Source: Panulirus ornatus (lineage: Eukaryota; Arthropoda; Malacostraca; Decapoda; Palinuridae). Taken from it: DNA of 64,000 bases. The notes under the pieces were generated by a model. That model was given only the letters and a program-made list of their open reading frames with translations, searched no databases and had not been told where the DNA came from. Below, piece after piece: positions 39,301 to 49,868 of the stretch (position 1 is the stretch's first letter; every line of letters begins with the position of its first letter). The DNA is taken from contig NC_092290.1 in NCBI RefSeq assembly GCF_036320965.1, positions 1,399,420 through 1,463,419 on the forward strand. Direction: 5' to 3'. The translations under genes were made by a program, and so were the position numbers.

Positions 39301-40257
39301 TGAGTGAGGCAGAAAGAAAAGACAATTACCTGGTCAGCAGAGTGCAGCCCGACAACCAGTGAAGTGATTACTTTGCAGCCGTCACTTACCCTCCTGATAC
39401 CAGCAGGTATACTGCCTATTCCCAGAGGAAACCACGATCTCTTCACACAAAGGAACAAAATAAACAACCATACAGAAAAGAAAATCACTAACTTGCAAAC
39501 TGTGCAGTTGACTTCATCCATAATTTCCATGGCGAGATCATTCATCTCTGTGTCAGAGTCACTCTCATCAGACTTACGGCTCCGAGATGAACTTTCTGAT
39601 TTAATTGATGGAGTTGGAGAAGGGGTGTGGGACTTGAATGCACTTGGGGAATCTAAACGTGGCCTCTTGGGCATCAGCATCTCATCATCACGCATCTACA
39701 ATAAAAGAGACAGTATCCCTTGAATGCATGCTCAACAATCATGTCATTATCTTTCTTACACTTAAACATTATTCCAATGTATTGATGCAATTACTATTCA
39801 CTCGGTACTACATCTTACACTCAGTTTTCTTTCTATATTCTTGTTGTCTTCTCTCTTGGAAAAGGAGACTGGAATGGGACTACCAGGTTTTGATCTTGGA
39901 ATCGGGGATTCTCGGCGAAGACTGAATGGATCCTGTTTGAGATTAATGCAACTACAGTACAACAATATTTATCATTATGACAATAATTTCACAAATATAT
40001 ACATTGCAATAAATACATAAATACATCTGTTTACTGATACATAATCTCTAGTCTGTATCAGGAAAAAAGTCAACTGAAAGCCAATTATCTATAGTTTTAC
40101 ATGCCACTACCTTGCTCATAGATGGTATAGTCTTTCCCTGTCGTTGCCTGACAACTTCATCCACCAAAGCCTTCAGCTGATCTACAGAGTCCCGGTTTCT
40201 TGAGTGGAGGAGGCGCAACCCACGCCGGAACATAGGATCTAGCTCCAAATTAGCCAT
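36342..40257 (-). CDS. INTS12: Integrator complex subunit 12 (PHD finger protein), six coding exons
   Basis: Coding exons in transcript order are 40257-40111, 39932-39819, 39695-39493, 37827-37668, 36956-36758 and 36541-36342; every junction is GT-AG and phases join without a break, giving 340 residues (human 462, Drosophila about 330). The N-terminus ([20 protein letters not shown]) matches the conserved INTS12 N-terminal segment, which in the family binds INTS1. Residues 88-140 are Ser/Pro/acidic. A C4HC3 PHD finger spans about residues 151-201 (C151, C154, C168, C171, H176, C179, C198, C201), with the diagnostic [11 protein letters not shown] and [11 protein letters not shown]; an intron splits it after the second cysteine. 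Then come Gly/Ser-rich sequence, a serine run coded by a TCA/TCG repeat, and a basic tail ([15 protein letters not shown]) as in other INTS12 proteins. The complex works in the nucleus on snRNA 3'-end cleavage and promoter-proximal termination. Family identity is firm. The exon 39932-39819 rests on phase and splice sites only. Confidence 0.93.
38885..39180. repeat. Dispersed repeat, longer copy (INTS12 intron)
   Basis: The stretch TCTGATGCCTGTTCCTAA, GTGGCCACAGCAGTAGGGTC and ACTTGTGAACTCCAGTGCTG recurs in order at 58895-59075. The right part also holds short CCTACCTAATGTTCCTACCT-type subrepeats. Confidence 0.55.
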
Positions 40258-40281
40258 GTCTGTGCTCTTTGCTCATAAGCA
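40250..40281 (-). promoter_or_regulatory. INTS12 5' leader end with overlapping upstream ORF
   Basis: A good acceptor (TGTCTTTTCAG) ends at 40282, so the first coding exon probably begins at 40281 and carries 24 bases of leader. An upstream ATG at 40276-40274 opens an eight-codon frame (MSKEHRHG) that ends in TAA at 40252-40250. It therefore overlaps the INTS12 start codon (40257-40255) in another frame. If this leader is used, the short frame could reduce initiation at the main start. The 5' exon that joins this acceptor was not identified. Confidence 0.5.
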
Positions 40282-42577
40282 CTGAAAAGACATGCAAATG
40301 ATTGTGCTTGAAACTCACCTTTGAAAAGGTTTTCACATATGTTTATGATGGTATATGTATCCTGCTGTCAGACATTGCTTTTTCCCTACTGTCATTACTC
40401 CATTCCTTATTTAACTGGCTGGATCAGGTACATATAGCCACTGCAACATCACTCATGCACATCTTCAACCCATGTCCAGTGTGTTTAAGTGAAATATGGA
40501 CCTCCACTCTTAAAACAAGAACTTCAAACTTTATTTCCTTAAACTTTAAGGTGATATGTCAAGTCAGTGACTTCATTCATACCAACCCTGTGCATATAAT
40601 GCTTCCAATGCATCCTATCACCAGTCACTCCCCTGCCATCTTTATCTGAGTTTCACTATGCCATTCAATTCTCTCATAATGTATATCCCTATTTCGTTCA
40701 GAGAAAAATTCATAATCAAAATATCATTTACACCAGAAGCTCATTAAAAATCCTATAAAGGTAACCTAAAAGTACTATCAAGCTTAGCTTTAAATCAAAT
40801 ATTGTCAACATCTTTTTTGAGTTAAAATAACAACAAACATCCATCGAGGCTTTTCTTGTATTCTAATTCAAGTCTGAGATAAACCAGAAAGGCAATTTTC
40901 AAGAATAAAAGAGCTACGGATGACTATCAAGGTTTCTATAAGAGAATTAGAATTACAAAAAAATATGTAATCTGATTTGTATCACAATAACAAGCTTTTC
41001 AGAGATTACTGAAAAACATATCTAAGCAAACTTTAAGTCAGTCCAACTGAAATGTTCTGGGAGATACTGAAAATTCATGAATGACATCCAATGAGTGAAA
41101 GATGAGGGACTATTATAATAACTTATTCAAGCAAGCTAAGAAAAAATTGCATCTACTTAAAAGGCTACAAAATTTTTCTGATATTCTGAGAACTTAAAAA
41201 TTCAACTTGAATCTAGACAGATCCAATGAATAAACTACACATCAAAAGCATGTCCATGCTGTATTTATCCTAATAGATTACAAAGCTGTTTCGAATTATC
41301 CTAAGAGAAGGATTACAAAAAGTAAAAAAGGCAAAAAGTACTGATGAGACAAACAATAAAGTTCCAAGCTTCACCATATAACTAAATGGCAAATGAAGTG
41401 ACCAAATAATTTTCAGCGAAAGCAGTCTTTCTCAAGTACATTTGTTTTAGGATGACAAGATATTATTTGCACATTTTTTAATTTCAGTGACACAGTCATA
41501 GTCTAAAAATAAAAGCTACAGACCCAAGGGTGTGCAGTGTAAATCCTTTTGAATGATTCTGACCTTCATTTCTTTCACAAATCACTACTTTTTTGTGAAT
41601 TCCCCAACCCCAAAACCCCAGTTCCAAATGGAGATTTCCCCATTATCGCTGGATAAAGGGGGGAGGGGGAAAGAAATGTCGTAAAAAAGATAGTAATATC
41701 CAGTAGAAATGAATGTCAAAATCGTGTAAAACACATCATCTAGACCACCATCGTGGAACGGCAGCCCATAGCTCAGACTTAACTTGACACTCCCCCAAGC
41801 CAGACCAGTGCCCCTATGTTCGAGAGAGCTTATGCTAAGTTACCCCCGCCTTTCCTTCCTGGCAAGAACACTAAAGCAACACAAGGACCAGCTGACCAAG
41901 ACAGCCCTAAGACCAGATAACACTTCAGACCATCATGCATTAGGGACTAAAATGCATTCTTATAATAGGTTAAAGACCCTAAACCAGGTAACACGATCCC
42001 CTGTTGCTATATGTGAGAGTCGCCGTGTAATATAATGAGTGTCTTCTTTGTATATACTGTACGTGACCGACTGAACTAGTTTTGCCTTTTATCGAAAAGT
42101 CTTCATTAACAATTCCACACACAACAACAATGAATGAACTCGTGTTCTAATTTACTTAATTTGAATCATACAGCCCTCCTACAACATAGTTTAGGTCAGT
42201 AATGTATATCTACTCACATTTCCGAGCTAAACTTATCTAGTGAATAAATAAGCTTCGTTTAAGTCTATATTTACCATTTATCATTTCACAAAACAAAAAC
42301 TATATATTCATGATGTGCTTCATTCAACAAACTTTGAAGAACATATTACTTATGTCCGTAGTGCACACCTTACACCGCCCTTACAAGATTACTGCATTTG
42401 ATTGTGAATCAACCAAACCGTCTTATTTCTTTGTCCATTTAGTCGCATGTTTTGAATATATTTAACTTTACTTGTGTCTGCGTTAAAAGACGATCACTTC
42501 TTTAGTTTACTCACAATTAATAGAAAAACAATGAACTCAGTCCCTCTGCTTTACTTGTCTTCCACCTTGTTTACATG
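40282..42577 (-). other. Probable INTS12 first intron and 5' exon region
   Basis: This A/T-rich stretch lies between the candidate promoter and the first coding exon. I see no convincing protein exon. Possible 5' donors on the minus strand (for example GTGAGTAAAC near 42503 and GTGAGTAGAT near 42214) could close a noncoding first exon, but I cannot choose between them. Confidence 0.4.
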
Positions 42578-42606
42578 TGACGTCACGTGGTAACCTGCGC
42601 ATGCGC
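42578..42606. promoter_or_regulatory. CRE, E-box and NRF1 site cluster, likely INTS12 promoter
   Basis: Within 30 bases lie a perfect CRE palindrome TGACGTCA (42578-42585), an E-box CACGTG (42584-42589) and a perfect NRF1 palindrome TGCGCATGCGC (42596-42606), set in A/T-rich DNA. Such clusters are typical of housekeeping promoters. The site lies 2.3 kb upstream of the INTS12 start codon, on the correct side. The motifs are palindromic, so the promoter could fire both ways. Confidence 0.55.
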
Positions 42607-43398
42607 CGCAGCTGAGGAGATGGCCCGGGGTTTGTTTATTTATTTAAAGGAAAGGAGGGGAAAGTAGGCAAGAAAGCTTACACATGTAAAGTGAAGTGAA
42701 GGAAACAGAAGACTACCGTTAGAATGTATATGTATAGTGTGCAGGCTTACTGAAATATGTGATTGATGCAATAGACCTGTATTTCTGTTGCTTCAAGTAT
42801 ACAATCCCGGCATCTTGAGTAAGCCAATAAAGGTTTTGAGTGGTGACAGCTGAATGCTGTATCTCAGGTCTATGCGACTTCAAGCGAGCAATTATGATTG
42901 CAGAGACCTCAAAATTACACTTTTCGCGACCATAAAATCAGTTTATGCCTTCCTGGAGAAGTAATGTAATCTAATTACCTTGATTTTTTTTTTCACACCC
43001 AGAAAGTTGTGGTTTATAGAACACAGAAGTTTTGCTCAGGCACGATGCCGCAGCTCCAGGGGGTTCTTCAGTATTGCTTGTGTGTAGATGAGCTTTGCAC
43101 TAACCATAGATTTGGTAAAGGCTTCACATAATGCATGATATGCTATAATAATGCTATGCCTATATTAACTCTTCACTGGACACAAAAGCTGCTTCATTTT
43201 TCACTTGAGGTTTCACTATCACATGAAATCTGTATCGATGTATGTCAACGTATATCGTTCATCTAAATCACTATCATTCAAAATGGTGAAGCTTTTCAAA
43301 AGTCCTTTACATGTATATATGAACATTTAAACTTGACGAAGGCCACACTAAAGACTTGGATATTAATATCTTTTATTTACCCCTGAGTAGTGTTACAG

Positions 43399-43546
43399 CT
43401 CGGCGCCGTCTGGTGTTGGCTTTGAAGATAAGGAAACCTTCAAGGAGAGCAGATTCCAGGAGTTGGCTTGGGAACCTATGATATCACTGGCAGGCCAATG
43501 GCATAAAGTGCACATTGTACTTTCCTATTCACGGCCGGGCCTATAA
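43399..43546 (+). other. Weak candidate plus-strand exon
   Basis: After an acceptor-like TTACAG, one frame stays open for 49 codons (SAPSGVGFEDKETF...) and ends in TAA at 43544-43546. A T-rich acceptor at about 43002 followed by an ATG at 43044 (MPQLQGVLQYC...) lies upstream, and a weak donor there would join in phase. No protein family is recognised, and an open frame of this length can arise by chance. Confidence 0.2.
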
Positions 43547-43918
43547 GAGTATGAACTCTTGATATTTTTTACTTCCTCAAAATAACATGAAAGCCAAAGT
43601 GAATAATCTTACGGTGATGAGATATGATGGTTTATAGTGACTTTCATTTACATCTGATCCACATATTGCCAATCTTTCAGTAGAAGCCTAATGATTACGC
43701 TTCCCAAACCAATACTTCTTCAACATTTACGTATCTTTCTGATGTGCCATGAGATATCATTCCAGACTGATTTACGACTTACCACTTAAACCACTAGAGC
43801 TTGACGGTACGAACCTGGAGTATGATGGCTTGGCTTGGTTATGTCCGAGGTCGCGCCATCATACCAAGGTGTGTCGTCGCGTTCCGTGTAACAATACATT
43901 AACTGGCCAGACATGGGG

Positions 43919-43921
<3 letters not shown>

Positions 43922-43986
<65 letters not shown>
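43922..43986. repeat. (CT)n microsatellite
   Basis: Lies between INTS12 and paralogue A. Confidence 0.95.
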
Positions 43987-43991
<5 letters not shown>

Positions 43992-44357
43992 GTTTACCAA
44001 TAAATGATTATTATTTTCGCCACACTTCCCTAGCCACACAAACAGTTCCACAGCATATACCCACTACCTTCACCAAATGCTGAAACTGATAAATACACAT
44101 GAACTTAATTTATCTTTAACTTTTTGTCCACAAACACAGCCAACATACATTGTATAGAAAATTGTAGTACGTCAGATTTCATAATCTGAACAAATAACCA
44201 AAACCAATTCCTAAAGCACGTGTACTAAAGTAAAAATAATCTAGTGCATCCTGACAAATAGTTATACGCATATTTTACTAAAAGCAAAGGAATGGTAACA
44301 GTGATTACAAAATATGGATATATATAATCTTTTTCTTCTTTTTTCACTTCCTTGCAG

Positions 44358-44435
44358 CGAAGAACAAGGTTTTCGGTGAAGTGCTGTTGACCACGATTCT
44401 CAGGCGCCCACCTTTCACGGTGACCTTAGGAGATG
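44358..44435 (+). other. Candidate plus-strand exon with strong splice sites
   Basis: A long pyrimidine tract ending in CTTCCTTGCAG (44357) is followed by 78 bases open in only one frame (KNKVFGEVLLTTILRR...) and then a possible donor GTAAAC. If the donor is not used, the frame ends at a TAG near 44463. The product is not recognised. It could belong to a transcript running away from the INTS12 promoter. Confidence 0.28.
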
Positions 44436-44875
44436 GTAAACCTCATAATACCAAATATTCTTAGCGACTAATTTGCTATGGTTAGCTAGATATCTGCATT
44501 AATGTATGAATCTAATATTGCCACTGACCCTACACCGTTAGGTTTCCACGGAAGTCACTTCATGATGACCATGCTCACATTAAAACTTCCCTTATAACAG
44601 CGTCACCAGCATTAGACTTCACACCCCTCCCTGCAAGGAAATTTTGATCGTCTGTTGTTCATTTCATAAAGGATCAAATATCCATCATCTTTCCTGATAT
44701 AAGTTTTCATCTGTTGTTTCGAATCCCTTATTCTTTGCCACTGTGTCATGCAATGTTTTCTGAGTTTCCTTTCTCCCATCAAATCTTCCATTTAGGACTT
44801 CATATAACTTCATATTTTCACGTCCTTTCCTGCAGCATGGCCCGCGTGGTATCCTTCGCTGTCACATGCTGATCC

Positions 44876-47800
44876 CTAATTGGAGTCTCTGGACTTGTAC
44901 AACGTTAGCAGCGGCTCCAACCACTAGAAGAATAAACAAGTGAATTCATAATGAAAACTTTCATGGGAAGAAAAAGTACTACCACTCTTGGCAAAGTTAA
45001 CCATACTCATTTTCGCCATGCCAAAACAAGTGAGTTTCATGACTCAAGTCACCATCAGTAACACTTTGACTCACCCAATAAGGAATCGGGTAGAAAAACT
45101 CATCATCCTGAAGGATCTCCAGCAGATCTAAACCGGCGCCTTGATCGATCTGCAATCATAAATGTGTACCAGTTTACTGTGACTCCAAACAGTTGAGAAA
45201 GAGGGAGGGTAATGAATGGGCCTTGCGACACGGGAACACACTGAAATACCTAAAGGCGGTACATGAATGGCTTGGATGTAGAGCGGGATGGGGTAGGGGT
45301 AGGATTAAATTGTAGACGGCAAATACAATTTTTGCGAGCCCAGTATTCTGTGCTAGCAGGTGGTGGTGGTGGTGAAGATTTCCTAAAGATGGCAATGATA
45401 AGAGCAATAATGATAAAAAACTGCCAAAGTAATTCGAAAACCTTTATCAAAGGTTTATTTCTCTCACTCAAGTTAACATTCTAGGCTACGTTTAAACAGG
45501 AACAAACATGGAAGTTAGCCGGGCCTCGGCAGGAATAACAAGGGAATGATACAACCAAATGATATAAACATTTCAAGGTCTTTCTAAAACACACACTCAC
45601 ACATATAAACACTGCTGCACAGCCTGATGGTCACACACACACACACAGCCACATCTATATCCACATTTACACCTATACAGCCACATCTACACCCACTACT
45701 CACCAGAGTCTGGACGATACACTGGCCGAGCAGAATGTGGCGAGCTAGGCTGTTGGTGCCGCCGAAGGGCAAGTTGTTGCCATAGGTAGGGGGCTCAACT
45801 CGCTGGATCTATGGGAGACCAAGGCCAAGCATGCAAAATTACCTACATTGAATGATCTCAGAATATAGTTTACGGGACGATCACAGAACATAATGAGTTC
45901 CCTGAAGAAGATAATACAATCTTCCATACAACTGGTGACGGGAGCGCACCTTGGATCCTGCCACTAACGTAGCTCACCTCGTTATATTCGTCGTCTTCCT
46001 GATCATAGTCTTCGTATCGAAAGAGAGCATCCAGGTCGTCATCGTCGTCCTCCTGATCTTTGTCGTCTTCGTCAGAACTCAAGATCTCCAGTCGCTGCAC
46101 CTCAGACCTCGTACTCTCCTCCTCGAATTCAATCAGACAGGTGGACGCGTTATTGGCTACCATTGCCTGTATGGAGGAAAATACAAATTACCTATATAGT
46201 TTTAAAGAAGCAAATGTATACTGTAAATAACGCCAAGAAATATAAATACTTTATCAAAATTACAAAGGCTAAGAACTCTGTGGAGCAAAGCCTTTGTGAA
46301 AGATGAATAAAAAACACATCACATGATAAAAAGTTGCCTCTGTAAGTGTGGTTGGCCTAAGGACCATCTCCCTCTTAGCCCAGTTTATAACTCGTTGTAA
46401 ATGTTGCCACAGTAAGCGTATAGTTTGCTACTGCATCAACGGTCAGAAGAAACGTTCGTGTTACGAGGCATCGGGCATCTCTCCACCAAAGTTTGGTTAC
46501 TGTAGAACCAAGCGGGCAACGAGCAGACCTGATGACAAAGCGACTCCCATGGTTCCCTGACTCTGGATGCCCATAGAGGAATCCTGCGCAGTTAGCGGCT
46601 CACCTGTACTCTACGGTGAAGCCGGTAAGGAACCTACCTGGACTTTAGGGATGGCGAGAATTGCGTCCTGGGCCCCGATGCCCAGCATGGTAGAGCCGCC
46701 TCCCCTTAAGAGCTTGGAGAGGACCACGGCCTTCACTGAGCTGCCTGCCTCCCGCGTGAACAGCTTCTCTCGCTGTAGGGAACAGAAAAAGTAATTCCGA
46801 CGATTTACTGAACAGAGAGAGAGAGAGAGAGGGGGGGGGGGGGTGGCTGGCATCACAACTAACATCAAAGAAGAGGAAAACGAGGCTTTTTCTCTTGTCT
46901 TTCATGTGCAAAGTGGTGTATGAGATGATGGTGTCCACTCTAGCGGAACTATCATCCACTGACCACATCACTGCTAATGTCTCATTGACGACTCTGGCAT
47001 TGTCTCACCTCTGTAAAACTCTATTGCATTCCCGTAAGTAAAGCGCGTAATAATGTTGATGAAAGGTGAATCTATATTTTTGAGCACGAACGTACGACCC
47101 ATGGCTACCACTGCTTGGTATTTGTCCTAACCTTTAAGGGTCAGGCAGCTGTACCCATGGGTCATAAGGTCGTGTGGAACGGTTTCGGACTCTTGCCATA
47201 AGTAGGGACTATCATCGACGGGGCCACATCAAGAAGTCTAAACTATCAGGAAGATGGATGATAGATTTTTCCTTAAAGTTGTGGTACTTGACTTTGACCA
47301 TAAGGAAGAAACCTGGCAAAGTATGTCGGAGTACGCTGACCCTCCAGCCCCCAAGGAAAGTGTTACGCAGGTGGCACTGGCTCCGAGGCACCTGGGAAGG
47401 GGGTATCGTGGTACAAGGTACAAGGCAGATGACAATGACTTGGGATACCAAAGGGTACTTCAAGCAGGTGGCACTGAACTAAAGGCACCCGGGAAAGTAT
47501 TAGGTCAGTGCCACCGACTATGAGGCATATAGAAAGATCTAAGGTAATTTATCCTGATTTTGTAAGTCCCGGAAAGTAGCAGGTAAGTCACTCACCCTGA
47601 GGTAGCGGGACATTTCCCTCATCCTCCTACGGAGGCAGTTGGGCAGGAGGTTGGCGTTGGTGTGGTTGTGGTGGAGATGTGACGGTCCGTGTTGCATCCG
47701 GCCTGGACCTGTGGCGGATACACCAGAACACAACAGTTGCAATGTATGAGGCAAAACGGAGACTTGAGGTCTTTTATCGGCATTGTAGGATCCAGATGTT

Positions 47801-49868
47801 TCTTCCACCAGGAGTGGACGACACAAAGTTATCATGACTAAGCATTACTAACCGCGTGCATGCGTCTTTCTCTCAAGATGTGTGGCGATGCCGAGATCAT
47901 TTTTCGTTTTAAGTCTGTCTTACCGGGTAGAAAGTGCCAAATTACCAAAATGAAAGACAAATGTGAAAGTTTGTCACGTATAAAGCACAGCTACTACGCA
48001 CACCAGTACTGGTCAGGATTTCAGGGAACAGATGAAGGTGAAACACACCTCAAATATTAGTTGAAAAGTTTCAAGGAATGGAAAGGTTCTGAGCAAGACG
48101 GTGTTATGGAAAATACTGAGGAGAGAGAAGGTAGGAAACCTTTTCTTCTACCAGAACATCACCGGCGCAGATGACACAACCTGACGATACATTACACAGT
48201 TTGGTGTCGGTAGTCCGTGTCACAAACTGACAAACTTTCACTGAAAGGCAAAGTTCGATTCCAGCCGACTTCAGCCATTACACTAAGAAATACCCTTAGT
48301 AAGGATAAAAAAAAAAAATGGTATAGTTTGCTGATATTATTATCTTGAAGGTTTCCGGTGTTGTACCTCGTTCAGGAGAAACTTAACATATAAGAAGAGG
48401 TCACGAATTAGGATTCTGTCCTTAGGAAAGGAAAACGATACTCGAAAAGCAGGACATGATCTGGTTTTGGTATGCAACCACAAAAATCTAATGGGCGTGA
48501 AGGGAACGACTAGGGTCCAGTGCCTGTCTGGGAAACGACTAGGAGAAGGTGGAAGGGAACGACTTTGGTTGAGGATGACAATATCGTTGTCACGTTGGTT
48601 TTGTCCGGGGACTTAGGACCAGGTGACTCACCTGCTGGCGAGGGACGCCTAGGACCAGGGGACTCACCTACTGATGGGGCAGGCCTAGGACCAGGGGACT
48701 CACCTGTCAGGCGATAGTCAGGGTGAGGCACGGAGCACTCAGCGACTTCGGGAGGCAGGTGCTGGCCCACACACTTCCTCACCTTGTGTGGGTGCTGCCG
48801 AAGGAAGCACGGATCTTTAAAGGAGCCACAATATCATCCCAGGTATTCGTTGACGTGTGCTCAGACAAAATAATTGTTAAGCAAGAAATCAAGAGTAAAT
48901 ATCTGAATGCATTTAACTTGATATATGACACAGTGACAAGTGCACAGTAAACCCAGGATTCGCTCAGCACAAACCTTGCGGATGTCTCCAGCCTTCGTGA
49001 AGCAGTCAAGACACAGTTTCTCCTCCACACTGTCCACGATCAGGCCACACAGGTCCTCTTTGGTCGGGATGCTTCCCCCGACCTGCATCAACTACCACAA
49101 GGCCACAGCATTACAGAAAATCAAAGTCAAAACAAAAGGATTTCTTAAAAGCATATTAGACTACTCAGTTAAAGAACCGTTGTAAGATTAACAGAAAAAG
49201 TTTACCAGTCATAAACAAAACAAAGTTTTCTAATCAACCTTTAACAGAAGACAATAAATCAGGGATAACATTACTCAGAATATAGGGGGGGTCCTGCCTT
49301 CCCTCCAATACACATGATTAACATTGTAAAGATTATGGTCAAAGTTGCTGCGACGTAAAAATCTCAGTTACGTCAGGTTACAGAACTGCACAACACTTGA
49401 TATTTTGGAAGAACTTTTGTTTTTTATTACCTTTTGAAGAACTTTATATACATAGTTTAGTACGAACAGCACCGATGCCGCCTGGTTGCCCGAGGGAGAG
49501 TTTGGGAGAACCTAAAAATAACTTGCGGCACAAGACGCTGCTCCCAGTGTCTGGCGTAACACAGGATACGGCATACAGCGTGCAGTGTGCAAAGTGGCCG
49601 CTCTTGACACTAGCTAACATTAACTTGGTGAAGGGGGGGGGGGATCGCTTCAAACCTTCACACTAACTCACACTTACTCTTACTTTATAAGGAAACTCTT
49701 CAAAACAATGCAAGTCCACTATCAGGAAGGAAACTTTAATAATTCAACCGGTCATTGTGTATGCATACAAACGTAATGAAATAGTAAATATTAACCAAGA
49801 TCACACAATGCACCCACCTGTGCCAGGAAAGAAGCTATAACGAGCAGGAGTAGCGTGGCACACTTCAT
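44876..49868 (-). CDS. Uncharacterised secreted cysteine-containing protein with acidic tract (paralogue A)
   Basis: Nine coding exons: 49868-49818, 49082-48975, 48794-48704, 47708-47596, 46772-46638, 46166-45978, 45808-45704, 45149-45075, 44923-44876. All are GT-AG with matching phases; 915 nt, 304 residues. Exon 1 is exactly a signal peptide (MKCATLLLLVIASFLAQ). Exon 2 has the cysteine motif LCLDCFTKAGD. Exons 3-4 carry KC, EC and NC cysteines, and a His/Asn-rich part. Exon 5 (REKLFTREAG...) is 135 nt. Exon 6 is strongly acidic, with runs of Asp/Glu and acidic-tyrosine pairs. Exon 7 holds YGNNLPFGG and one cysteine; exon 8 ends in YPIPYW. I do not recognise the family. Exon by exon it matches the divergently oriented gene at 54364-61826, which confirms it as a coding gene. 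The mature product would be extracellular; its role is unknown. The exon 3 acceptor is the least certain boundary. Confidence 0.85.
46817..46842. repeat. Short (GA)n followed by a G run
   Basis: Intronic in paralogue A, about 45 bases from the exon 5 acceptor; on the coding strand it is a C run then CT repeat and may strengthen the pyrimidine tract. Confidence 0.85.

Noticed and set aside
47174..47523. Overlapping plus- and minus-strand frames of 80-100 codons
   Set aside because: They lie in an intron of paralogue A, lack motifs and have no exon partners in phase.
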